From the NCBI GenBank assembly GCA_010093605.1, contig MU004196.1, forward strand, positions 1,131,454 to 1,195,453: DNA of 64,000 nt, read 5' to 3'. Under the pieces are notes generated by a model. It did no database searches and had not been told where the DNA came from. It was given only the letters and a program-made list of their open reading frames with translations. A program made the translations under genes and the position numbers. Numbering within the stretch: the first letter of the stretch is position 1; each line of letters opens with the position of its first letter. The DNA is from Lophium mytilinum (lineage: Eukaryota; Ascomycota; Dothideomycetes; Mytilinidiales; Mytilinidiaceae). Shown piece by piece: positions 1 to 9,215 of this stretch.

Positions 1-125
1 TTATCTATTTATCTATTTATCTATTTATCTATTTATCTATTTATCTATTTATCTATTTATCTATTTATCTATTTATCTATTTATCTATTTATCTACTTAT
101 CTATTTTTCTATCTATCTATCTATT
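1..125. repeat. 8-bp microsatellite (TTATCTAT)n
   Basis: The window opens inside a perfect tandem array of the octamer TTATCTAT, which runs for about 90 bases and then decays into mixed TATC/TATT units up to about 125. A short related TATC tract recurs near 397-420. The left edge lies outside the window, so the true length is unknown. Confidence 0.95.
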
Positions 126-825
126 TATCCACTCATAAATATTTATTTATATATATGTAATCTCTAAGTAGAAAGTTCTTATTGTAAGGTTTACAACAGC
201 ATAAGCGTTATATCCTTACGCATAATAGGCTCAAAAGCCTTCAAACGGGACGAAACCGTGAGCGTTTGAACGTGATACAACAAACGTTAGATAACGTTAC
301 AAGAACATTAGAGAAACGTTTTATAATGCATTAAATGCTGTATATATACAACTCCGTTGCTGTTGATGTAAAATAGAACTCAAGCAACACAATTTCTATC
401 TATCTATCTATCCATCTATTCTTACATCAACTCTATACCTTTAACATTTATATATCTCTTACTTAATTTGTTTAATTATATTAGATAATATAGCATGCCC
501 TATCTAAGATTAGGGGGACTAGGAAATAAGATATACTATATAAAGCTATATCTCTAGTATATAGATATATATAATAATAGCAAATATATTAAGCTACTTC
601 TTACTTTTATAAGCCAAGTAGAAATACTAGAGACTATAGTGGAAAAGTAGATATATAATAAAAGAAAGGTATATAGTTAGTAGAGTCTAGTTATTATAAG
701 TTTCCTACTAAAGCTATTTCCTTTCATTGTATATTATATAGTACTAGGCTCTATCTAGTATTATGAGAACTTTAGCGATATAGAGCACAGGCCTAGCTCC
801 TTTCAAACGCATTTCAATATGATCC
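126..825. other. AT-rich block without a gene
   Basis: This stretch is strongly AT-rich compared with the genes that follow and contains many TATA/ATAT runs and short self-complementary pieces (for example around 540-575). No reading frame of note is present. A tract near 355-395 followed by the TATC run resembles the end of a degraded repeat, so this may be an old, mutated transposable element, but no family can be named from sequence alone. Confidence 0.6.
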
Positions 826-2283
826 TTATCCTCGAGCGAGCTTTTGACTTGGTGTCCACAAGTCCATTGAAGTGACCGCATCAGTGCCATAAACGGCGGC
901 GTTTGTTGTGAGAAGGATTGGAGGATAATATGGCGTTGTTTCTGATGGTGCCACGGGGCTATGCGCATCCGAAGAGGTTTCATCAACCAACTCCTGATCA
1001 ACGAGAGTATCGCTGGGATTACTTCCAGTGTCCACAACTTCCTCGAACTGACTTACGCGATCACAGCACTCATGATATGCTGGAGGGGCTGCGCCGAAGC
1101 CGACTACCTTCTCGAACGCTTCTTGGCGGATTTCTTGTAAGCCTTGCCTCGTGTCTTCCAGTGCCCTTGCAGTGTGTCCAAGATTCTGACCAGCATCCTT
1201 TTCCTTTTCCTTCACCAATGTCTTCAATTGATCAAGCAGTACGGCCGCCTCATTCAGTTCTTTCCCTGCCTCAGCGACGGAAGCAAGAAGGAGTTGCTTC
1301 GTGGAGACGTCTTTCAGGTTCACAGCACTCTTTCTAATCGTGTCCAGTAGTCTCCTCGTCACCTCCTCGGTCTTCTGGTCTGTTGGATGCAAGTTGTGCT
1401 TTGCCTGTTCTACCAACGACAAAGCCATGGTGCGGTAATGCTCTTGGGTCTTGATCTCCTCCTCAGCTCCACTGAGTGCAAGGAAGAAGCTCGCATCAAC
1501 CGCATTCACCGCATGCACAAGAGAATTGCCCGCTCTCTTGAAAGCGTTGCCCGTCTGAACCAGTGACCTGACTGCCCTCCGTATTGATATCAGGTCTTTC
1601 TTCGTTCTTTCGTGATCTTGCAGCGCTACGTAGTATGCGCTCTCCCTTCTATCCTCCTCCGCAAATCCAGGCGTCGGACCGGCGAAAACGGACTCGTAAA
1701 GCTCATCGATCTTCCTATGCGCTTCTCCATGGTCCGTCGCTTGTCGTTCTAGCTCCTTTCGCTCTTGTTCCGCCTCTTGCAGTTTAGTCTCTAGCAGCTT
1801 CAGCCTCGTTTCAGCTCTTGATAGCTCTTTTACTGTTTCGGTGTACTCTTTTTCTGCTAAGCTTGCCTTTTCCCGGAACTTGGCGGTCATAGCTGTGACG
1901 CGGTAGGTCAACCGGCGGACTATCGAGTCTCGGAATAACTCGTGCCGCCTTAGTGTCTGTAGGGCCTTATTCCGGAGTGCGTCGAGGGCTACGCTGTGGG
2001 TAGAAACCTCGGTCTGGAGAATGGTCATATGACGGCCCATGTGGCCGAGGGCAGCTGGGGCATCCATGGTCAACATGAGTGTATTGAGAAGAGAAGAGTT
2101 GAGCGATGCAGAGGCGGCGATTCTTGATCGGACTGCAGCAATCGCTGGCTGTGCTGTAGAACTAGACGGAAGGGCGCACGACTGTAGTGAGGGTGGGCTT
2201 CGGTCTTGGGATGGAGGATTCAAAGGGCCTGTAGGTGCATTGGGCGAAGTATAGGTAGTCATTGCGAGACTGGGCTGCTCCAA
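826..2283 (-). CDS. Uncharacterised coiled-coil protein
   Basis: A single-exon frame of 485 codons, read on the minus strand from ATG 2283 to TAA 826-828. A second in-frame ATG at 2262 is an equally good start. The first 50 residues are rich in Ser/Pro and look disordered. Residues about 90-215 are charged heptad-like helix (KxxExELERQ type), and a second helical region spans about 240-400. The C-terminal 80 residues are again disordered and acidic. There is no signal peptide, membrane segment or catalytic motif that I recognise. It is divergently placed from the next gene with an 840-bp shared upstream region. I infer a structural or scaffold role only from the coiled coils; the function is unknown. 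Length, frame continuity and coding-like composition support a real gene. Confidence 0.8.
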   Translation of the reverse strand: MEQPSLAMTTYTSPNAPTGPLNPPSQDRSPPSLQSCALPSSSTAQPAIAAVRSRIAASASLNSSLLNTLMLTMDAPAALGHMGRHMTILQTEVSTHSVALDALRNKALQTLRRHELFRDSIVRRLTYRVTAMTAKFREKASLAEKEYTETVKELSRAETRLKLLETKLQEAEQERKELERQATDHGEAHRKIDELYESVFAGPTPGFAEEDRRESAYYVALQDHERTKKDLISIRRAVRSLVQTGNAFKRAGNSLVHAVNAVDASFFLALSGAEEEIKTQEHYRTMALSLVEQAKHNLHPTDQKTEEVTRRLLDTIRKSAVNLKDVSTKQLLLASVAEAGKELNEAAVLLDQLKTLVKEKEKDAGQNLGHTARALEDTRQGLQEIRQEAFEKVVGFGAAPPAYHECCDRVSQFEEVVDTGSNPSDTLVDQELVDETSSDAHSPVAPSETTPYYPPILLTTNAAVYGTDAVTSMDLWTPSQKLARG

Positions 2284-3126
2284 CGAGATGGAAAGAAAGT
2301 TGAAGGGGGGGAGTCGAAATGTAAAGAACGGGAGACGATGGAGAAACGAGTTGTATATAGGAACTGTAATGAGTTGGTATTATGCGGAAAGTGTTCCAAG
2401 GTTGGGGGCTTGTTTCGTTGATGATGAAGCTTGAGTTTCCCGAATTAGGGTGATAGGGAATCATCTCAGCCACCGAGTCATGCGAGTGAGCTGAGGCACC
2501 AAACCAAAGCCATACGCTCAGCCCCACACTGAGGCCGAGACGGCTTTGATAGATTCCAAATTAACCTCAGATACCTTAAAGCTAAGTCATGTGGCTTTCA
2601 GCATAGCGTTCCAGGATATTGAGATCATCTGTTGGTTGTCTCGTAGTTGGGATGATGGGTACAATCAAAGATCGGCATGCTCAAAATCTATTCTCAAGAT
2701 CATCTGATGTGAAGATGGTAGGTTGAATGCTCGCTGATACGGAGAACAACATAGCTGTCTTCCCGGCGTTCCCGGTGTTTCTGGTGTTTGTTGAGATGAT
2801 TGAAGAACAGATGCACAAGGGTTGATGGGATGAAGCACGTGAGCCCCCCTCGAAGAGCCCGTGCGCCGCTCTTATCTAATCAGAAAACGCAAAACGACGG
2901 GCGAGGCGGCGGCGCGTCTTCTATCTTCAAGCTCACTCTCGACTTCTCTTCACGCGTCTCCCCAATACCCATCCACCCCCATTGACCTCCACGCGCGTAA
3001 CTTCCGATCACAATGCTTTCCACCGCAAGTCCTTGGTCTCACCAAAGCTTTTACGCGCCCAGCCGGCCGTCGCCACTCTCCTCGCTTCCTCCAAATGCTT
3101 GCCAGCGCTCGTTCGACAGACCGGTC
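2284..3126. promoter_or_regulatory. Divergent intergenic region
   Basis: 843 bp separate the start of the minus-strand coiled-coil gene from the plus-strand gene at 3127, so both promoters should lie here. The segment 2900-3010 is C/T-rich on the plus strand, a common feature just upstream of fungal starts. No specific operator is recognisable. Confidence 0.5.
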
Positions 3127-3759
3127 ATGATGGAACGCTCTGGATCCAACAAAGACATCCCCTTCTCAAAGCGCGCAATTAAGGCGAACCCCGTCGTGCA
3201 GACTCGCGATGCCGTGAAAGAACGTCGTCGCGACATGTTCTTCAAGAAGGTCCAGCAAGACCGCGACGACCGGAGATGGGCTTCTCGAGGCGAACAGGTG
3301 AGGAGTTGCCACCTCGAACGCTTCAGCGACAAACCATACTGACTGGCAACTCAGATACTTCGACTGGACTTTGTCGCGGAACAGAAGCGGTGGGAGGCTG
3401 AGAAGGCGAAGGAGGCCCCGAATGCCGAACGCGATCTGGATGACTACGTATCCTCTGGCTGGAACTCTGGACAGCAAACGAAACGCTCCCAACAGCAACA
3501 AGATGCGGACACTTACGTCGAGAACTATCGTGAGGAAGAGGCAGACCACATCCTGGAGCAAGAGAACCGCGAACTGGACGCTCTCGTATCATCATTGGAC
3601 GAGTCGTATCCGGAGCAAGACGACATACCCCAAGGCTTCGGAAGCGACGACGAAGACTATGACGCCCTCTTCATGGACCTTCTGAGTTCGCAAGAGAACC
3701 AGCATCAGAGTTCAGGATCACAATTATATGATGATAATGATGCTATGGACATTTCATGA
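3127..3759 (+). CDS. Small charged hypothetical protein, two exons
   Basis: Exons 3127-3297 and 3355-3759 are joined across a 57-nt GT-AG intron (3298-3354) that keeps phase 0, giving 191 residues. The N-terminal third is basic (FSKRAIKANP, then VKERRRDMFFKKV) and continues across the junction as a charged helix with LRLDFVAEQKRWE. The C-terminal half is strongly acidic, with a YREEEADHILEQENRELDAL helix and a tail ending DNDAMDIS. The even splice and uninterrupted helix across the intron argue for a real gene. ATG ATG at 3127/3130 gives two adjacent start options. No known domain is recognised; the basic-then-acidic layout could suit a nuclear protein-binding factor, but that is a guess. Confidence 0.72.
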
Positions 3760-3927
3760 ATTTGCGCGGACAGTCATTGCATTTCCAGGAGCAAGGAGTT
3801 GGGGTTATCGTGGTTTCACTTGGAGTTATGGCTTCCATGGATGGTGATGATGGCAAAGGCCTCCGCCGGAGGTTATCAGGAAGCAGGGTCATACGGGGCC
3901 ATCTTGAATGCGTACATATTTTATTGA

Positions 3928-4948
3928 TTATTGCTGCGGGCAACCCGCATCTATTTCCCCCAGAGCCTCTTGAGCGGCATTCATATCGCCTACAAGATCG
4001 GGTGGCGGTGATCCAGCGGCTTGCATCTGCAATTAATCAGTATGTGCTAGTGATTCCAATACAGTCAACTGCCTTACCTTCTGCATTCTCTCAACAATGT
4101 ACTCTCGGTCTGGGGCGTTAGAATCCGAGTACCCGCTCATTTCAAACCTGGCCACAATTTCCGTGACCAACCTGTGCTGCTCCTCGTACCTGTCGAGGTC
4201 CTCCTTTGGTGTTTTCTCCTTATTCTTTGCCATCCAATCCGGGAACTTGTCGAGTAGTTCCTTCATCGGCTCATACAAGATTTCCTTGTTCGTGAGCTGC
4301 TCCATCATGCCCAGAAGCATCTTCGAGAAGTCGTCATCACTGCCTTCGCCGCCAAAACCTCCCTTCTCCATCTCCTTCAGCATCTGGGCAAATATATCAT
4401 CCGGATCTGAAGACGCCGCTGCAGCACTCGCCTGGTCGCCTGACTCCTGCATCCGCTCCATAGTCTTCCGTATTGTCTCTTGAAACGACTCCTCGGCAGC
4501 CTTGGTCGAAGCCGATTTATCACCAGAACTGGATGCGCCAGGCGCACTCGCGCCCGCGCCCGCACCCGCATCCGAGGCCGCCGCACCGCCTAGATCTTTG
4601 ACCATATCCTCAAACTGTTTTTGTAGTTCAGGCGACGTTTCAAGCTCTCCCAGGAGGTCCGCCATGCCGGCTTGTAGTTGCAGTGCGAATTCGTCTTCAT
4701 CGGCAACAGCTGGCTCTGGCACCCCGCCGGGTCGTCCAGGGCCTGATACCGCGGGCGCGGGTGCCTTCGCGTCTAGTTTTGTCGCGGCAAACTCGTCCAA
4801 AACATCTGATTCTCTCGTCAATACGACTACTCTAAAGCTACCGTGAGCGCAAGTACTTACCGTCCAGGTCGTCAAGATCGTCCTCGTCCGGGTCCGGCGC
4901 TGATTCAACAGCAGCTTCCGCTAGCTTTTCGGGCGCCTTGTCGGCCAT
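3928..4948 (-). CDS. PEX19: Peroxin Pex19, peroxisomal membrane protein chaperone
   Basis: Exons on the minus strand are 4861-4948, 4078-4805 and 3928-4026, with introns of 55 and 51 nt, giving 304 residues. Pex19 is the cytosolic chaperone and receptor that binds peroxisomal membrane proteins and docks on Pex3. The family signature is clear: an acidic N-terminus with DLDDLDDVLDEF, the helix FALQLQAGMADLLGEL, then the conserved C-terminal PMKELLDKFPDWM region. The last exon adds MNAAQEALGEIDAGCPQQ, so the protein ends in Cys-Pro-Gln-Gln, a CaaX-type farnesylation box known in this family; this is missed if the second intron is read through. Residues about 85-130 are low-complexity Ala/Gly. 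It is divergent from UBC9 across 429 bp. Identity is very secure; exon edges rest on consensus sites. Confidence 0.96.
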
Positions 4949-5377
4949 GCTGCCGTGGATTGCCTTGCCAATGGAGCGGTGCGGTGGGTATATGTAGTTG
5001 ATTGCGCTGGCTGCCTCGGTGATGGACCAAACCACAGTCGCGGCCCGCATAAATTCGGCGGGGTATTCTACGGCTTGCCGAGCGCGACCGCACCTAGAAG
5101 AGATCGGCGGCGCGGGGCCTGGATTGGGGCGGGCGTGAATTTGTCTTGGCAGGCCTCTTCCACTTCACTTTGTCGCGGATCTGTCGTTCTGCCTGCGTAC
5201 AGCTCGCCTCACCCCCGCCACTCACCTCCAATCCTCCGCCCGCCCTCCCATTTCCACCCAGAAGTCGCTGGACCTCCTGCGACTTCATTCGACGGACCTG
5301 GTGGTTTTGGGGCACTCATATCCAAACTTCTTCGAGATCTTCACCAGGCATCTGCTCAGCTCAGCCTTGTCGCAAAG
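4949..5377. promoter_or_regulatory. Shared PEX19/UBC9 promoter region
   Basis: 429 bp between two divergent ATGs. The UBC9 side (5150-5290) is rich in C and T on its sense strand. I see no convincing TATA box on either side, which fits housekeeping expression, but this is inference. Confidence 0.5.
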
Positions 5378-6021
5378 ATGTCTCTCTGCCAGAACCGACT
5401 CCAGGAGGAGAGGTATGCGATCACCTCGGCTGCATATCACGTCGGAAGCGCTGACAGATTCACAGGAAGCAATGGCGGCGAGATCACCCGTTCGGCTTCT
5501 TTGCGAAGCCTGTCCGCAACCCCCAGGGCGTCCTTGACTTGAAGAAGTGGGAGTGTGGCGTGCCCGGCAAGGACAAGACACTGTGGGAAGGCGGATTATT
5601 CAAGCTCGAAGTTGCCTTCCCCGACGGTTTGTGAAACCCGCCCTGAGCTCCATGACGCCTCAGCAAGTGCAAGATCCCGTCGCTAACGAGAACAGAGTAC
5701 CCTACGAAGCCCCCCAAGTGTGAGTCATTTTCTGTCACGCCTGAGCCCACGAAGCTGACTTGAACAGGCAAATTCGTCCCACCACTCTTCCATCCCAACG
5801 TCTATCCGTCTGGCACCGTTTGCCTCTCCATTCTGAACGAAGAAGAGGGCTGGAAGCCCGCGATCACGATCAAGGAAATCCTGCTCGGCATCCAGTCACT
5901 TCTCGACGAGCCAAACCCCGATTCTCCCGCGCAGGCTGACGCGTTCAATCTGTTCAAAAAGAACCGCGCCGACTACGAGAAGAAGATCCGCAACATCGTC
6001 AAGGAGAACCCTGCGCCATAA
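5378..6021 (+). CDS. UBC9: SUMO-conjugating enzyme E2 Ubc9
   Basis: Four exons: 5378-5412, 5466-5626, 5696-5719 and 5768-6021, with introns of 53, 69 and 48 nt. They encode 157 residues, the usual Ubc9 length. Ubc9 takes SUMO from the E1 as a thioester and passes it to target lysines. The first exon gives [12 protein letters not shown] and the second [12 protein letters not shown], both hallmark N-terminal sequences that bind SUMO/E1. The active-site region [15 protein letters not shown] carries the catalytic Cys at about residue 93, preceded by the E2 HPN motif. The end is [13 protein letters not shown]. The third exon is only 24 nt, so simple frame searches lose it. All junctions keep frame. 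Acts mainly in the nucleus. Confidence 0.97.
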
Positions 6022-6910
6022 TTGCAGCATCAGGAGCTGGAACGGGATTGGCATTGGTGTTCGTGAACATCTTGGAAGGGTAAGGCGATTTCGTCATATT
6101 TGATCGATGGCGTATTCGAATTGATGGCGTGCACTGGGGAGGCGTTTCGGACTGTCAATTTGGCTTACACATTTCGGCATGGCTATAGCGAGCATGAGCA
6201 ACGAGATTCTTGCCTCTAACCCACAACTCCAAGTGGTGGCAGTTTTAGGAATCATGCTGTCATCGAATGCAGAGCGGAGGAGGAGCTTTTTCGTCCAGTC
6301 ACACTGATGAATAACTCTACCAACGAACTAAACTGGAAAGAGCCGTGCGAAGTGATGTGGTCCAGTGCATGTTTAAAGTCCTGGGCATGACGAAGATGAA
6401 AGCTTGCCCCGAAGATGTGTTGGGTTATGGATTTGAAGCTTTTGACAAGTGGAATATCCCTCTATAGGCCATTCTAGTGCCCGGCCCTGCCAATTGGTCG
6501 TGGTAAAAGAGTGTGCTAAATATCCTTCGGAACGACACGGTACTGTTAGTATTGAAGCATCACAAAAGAAATGGCGCGATAGTGGAACGATTAGAGAGAC
6601 CTACGACCGTCGTAAATGTCGGCCAGACCTTTTGCAGAGCCTTTTATGCTACCAATTTAGCACGTCCTTTCCCAATAGAGCTATTGTACAACTCGAATCA
6701 TCCAGAACTTCCTCTTCAATTTTGGAAACCATCCTTAGTTTAATGGGATCCCGATTGCCGTCACGATACGTCGTCCGCTGCCTAGCTGGCTCGTCGAAAT
6801 CTAGTAGGGATAGCCCGATCGGCCGGCCGGCGCACCTCGTGCACGGTAACCGCCTCGGTAACTCGAGATCCGTTAGAAATGGCCCATAGAATGTCCTGTC
6901 AGGGCGATGC
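6022..6910. other. Convergent spacer between UBC9 and pab2
   Basis: 889 bp between two 3' ends. The reading frames here are short and overlap on both strands, with no coding look. It should contain both 3' untranslated regions and poly(A) sites. Nothing else recognised. Confidence 0.6.
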
Positions 6911-7779
6911 TCACCCACCGCCTCTAGGAGGATATGCAGGGGGACCGTAGCCGCCTCCGCGGCCTCCATATGGAGAGCCTCGTCCGCCGTACGGCCCGCC
7001 ACGGCCTCCTCCTCGTCCACCGCCGCCGCCGCCGCCGCCGCGTCCGCCTCTGGTCAGGCCTGGCAGGTTCGTTCGTTTGGGCACAACCTAGTACCGTCAG
7101 TGACTGGTCAGGTCTAGGCGGCAGGTGGAGGGAATACCTTCAGATTCCGTCCCCGAAACACGCTCTCGTTCATGACTAGGGCCTGAGCAACCAAGCTGGG
7201 TTCAGTAAACTCGACATACGCGTACCTGCATACGCTCATTAGCGTTCCGAACTCTTTCTGCCAGACTCTTGCCAGGTAGCGAAAGACGATAATAACAAAA
7301 AACAAGATACAAGAAGGGTTGTAACACCCTCTCGCAAACTCAAATTAGAAAACCCGGCTCTAGGTAGTGGCAACTAACCCTTTAGGATGGCCGGTGAACT
7401 TGTCCAGCAGGATGGTCACCCGGTTGATGCTGCCGCAGCTCTGGAAGTGGGCCTGGATCTCCTCAGGCGAGGCGCCGTAGTCGACGTTGCCAACGAAGAC
7501 GCTGCGGGCGTCTACGTCCTCCTTGTTCTCGCGCAGGTCGTTCGCAGTCTGGTCCAGGGTGTTCTGCATCTCGCGCAGCTTCGCGGCTTCTGCTTCCATC
7601 TCTTGCACACGCCGCTTCATCGCCGTGATCTCTTCCTGCTCATCGCTATCAGCACTGGTGTCATGCGGCTGTCGTTGACGCCCGCCATCGGGGAGGGTGG
7701 TTCTTTCTACCTCATCGTTTCCTTCGTCATCGCGCACGTCTAGCTCCTCGGCTTCGCGGTGGGGTTCTACGTCGGACAT
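6911..7779 (-). CDS. pab2: Nuclear polyadenylate-binding protein Pab2 (PABPN1 type)
   Basis: Minus-strand exons 7379-7779, 7138-7225 and 6911-7087, with introns of 153 and 50 nt, encode 221 residues. Pab2/PABPN1 binds poly(A) tails in the nucleus and links polyadenylation with exosome decay of some transcripts. The order is typical: acidic N-terminus, a coiled-coil helix ([19 protein letters not shown], about 55-85), and one RRM starting with [21 protein letters not shown] (RNP2) and continuing after the first intron with GYAYVEF (RNP1). After the RRM comes [13 protein letters not shown] and a C-terminal RGG/GY-rich tail ending [10 protein letters not shown], a likely arginine-methylation region. 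The RRM is split by the first intron between RNP2 and RNP1. The gene is divergent from the proton-channel gene. Confidence 0.94.
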
Positions 7780-8211
7780 GGCGCACCCGGTTCTTGTTTT
7801 ATGCTCTTCAGAGTGAACTGGCGCAGCTGGAGTTAGCAGATGAATGTCGCAAGGTGCGAGGCACGACGGAGAAGCACGCACGGGATGGCTCGGCGCCTGT
7901 AGTGATGGCGAGGGGTCCGCGCAACGTGAACAGCGCGTGTCGGAGTGGGCGCGCAAGTACTGCTTGCGTGGGAGAAATATATAGTGTCGGGGTATGATGA
8001 GGCTCAAAAGCAGACGTCGAGTTGAAGCTCGCCGGCGCCACGCGAAGAGCCAGGAAGCTCCCGGCGCACGGGCCATGGCCTTCTGCAGCCCTGCTAGCTC
8101 CCCGGACGCGTGTCTATAAAGTGAATGGCTGAGTTCACCCTGTACGACTTGGCATGTACTGCTCCGTGATTCAATACTCCGTAAACTCTCGGACGAGACA
8201 CGAGAAGCATT
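7780..8211. promoter_or_regulatory. Shared pab2/proton-channel promoter region
   Basis: 432 bp between divergent ATGs. A TATAAA at 8115-8120 lies about 90 bp before the channel ATG, and a TATATAT run at about 7977-7983 lies about 200 bp before the pab2 start on its own strand. Both are plausible core elements but are recognised only by match and distance. Confidence 0.45.
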
Positions 8212-8906
8212 ATGAGCGAAGGACAGCCTCTGCTGCAGACAACGCCGGGGAGATCGCAGAACTACCATGCCGCAATCGCCAGAAGCCGCAGCACATTGAG
8301 GCGCTTCCTCACATCAAAAGCGGGCCATTACTCCATTCTCCTACTTGTTTCGCTCGATGTTTCTTGTATCTTCGCAGGTAAGAGGCGGCTCCCTGCACGT
8401 TCGAGCCTTCAAGTATTAACTTGTTTCACAAGACTTCATAATCAACATATTCACATGCGAAACTCGAGGACCATCGTCTGGCGCCAGCACAGCCCTGGAG
8501 GCTCTGGGGATCATTAGCCTGGTCTTTTCGTGTCTATTTATGGTCGAATTGTTCGCCTCTGTCTGGGCCTTTGGCCCAAAGTATGACTTCCATTCTACGA
8601 AGTTTGCTTTTTATCAGTTGCTGACTAACAACCAGGTATTTCCAGTCAAAGTTCCACTGCTTTGATGCATTGATTATCGTTGCTGGTTTTATTGTCGATG
8701 TTCTTTTGCGTGGTGTTATTGAAGAAGTCGCGTCTCTAGTCGTCATCTTCCGTCTCTGGCGCGTGGTCAAGATCATTGAGGAGCTCAGTGTCGGCGCAGA
8801 AGAGCAGATGGAGCAGCTATATGAGCACGTTGCAGATCTTGAGAAGCAGAACGGAGAGCTGAAGGAGGAGCTCCGGCGAGTCAAGGCGAGAGCACCTGAT
8901 GAGTAG
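8212..8906 (+). CDS. Voltage-gated proton channel (Hv1 family)
   Basis: Exons 8212-8377, 8433-8580 and 8636-8906, joined across two introns of about 55 nt, give 194 residues. The protein is a bare voltage-sensor domain without a separate pore, as in Hv1. S1 contains [11 protein letters not shown], whose Asp matches the residue that gives Hv1 its proton selectivity. S2 is [17 protein letters not shown]3 carries [14 protein letters not shown] with its two acidic residues. S4 is [16 protein letters not shown], which has the RLWR signature but Lys in place of the third Arg. A C-terminal coiled coil ([20 protein letters not shown]) should drive dimerisation. Fungal Hv1 proteins extrude acid at the plasma membrane. 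Confidence in family is high; exon 2 start may shift by one base. Confidence 0.92.
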
Positions 8907-9215
8907 ACGGTGCGTAGGTAGTAATCAAAGTATTGGGACCCGAGTCTGGGAGTATTTCACTGCCGGAGGTAACAAGTGTCGCGCATTTTCATTATTCAGG
9001 AGCAAGTTTGATAGTGTCCCTTCCGAGCATGTTTATTCACGCACTATGCACCTCTCTAATGCTCGCTTAATCAAATTACCAAATCTGTTAAACCCAGGGG
9101 TATCCGAAGTTGTCATTCGCTCATTTTTTACGCCTTCGCTAATGCATCATGCTATCACGCTTTTGTGGGTTGTGGTACAAAGGGAAAGAAAGTGCAGATC
9201 GTGTCGCCTGCTCAT
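8907..9215. other. Convergent spacer
   Basis: 309 bp between the stop of the channel gene and the stop of the large chromatin-type gene. It is AT-richer than its flanks and shows no reading frame worth naming. Presumed 3' untranslated regions. Confidence 0.6.

Noticed and set aside
1-825. Specific retroelement family for the AT-rich block
   Set aside because: Only weak likeness to a degraded repeat end; no coding domain or paired end is visible, so no family is named.
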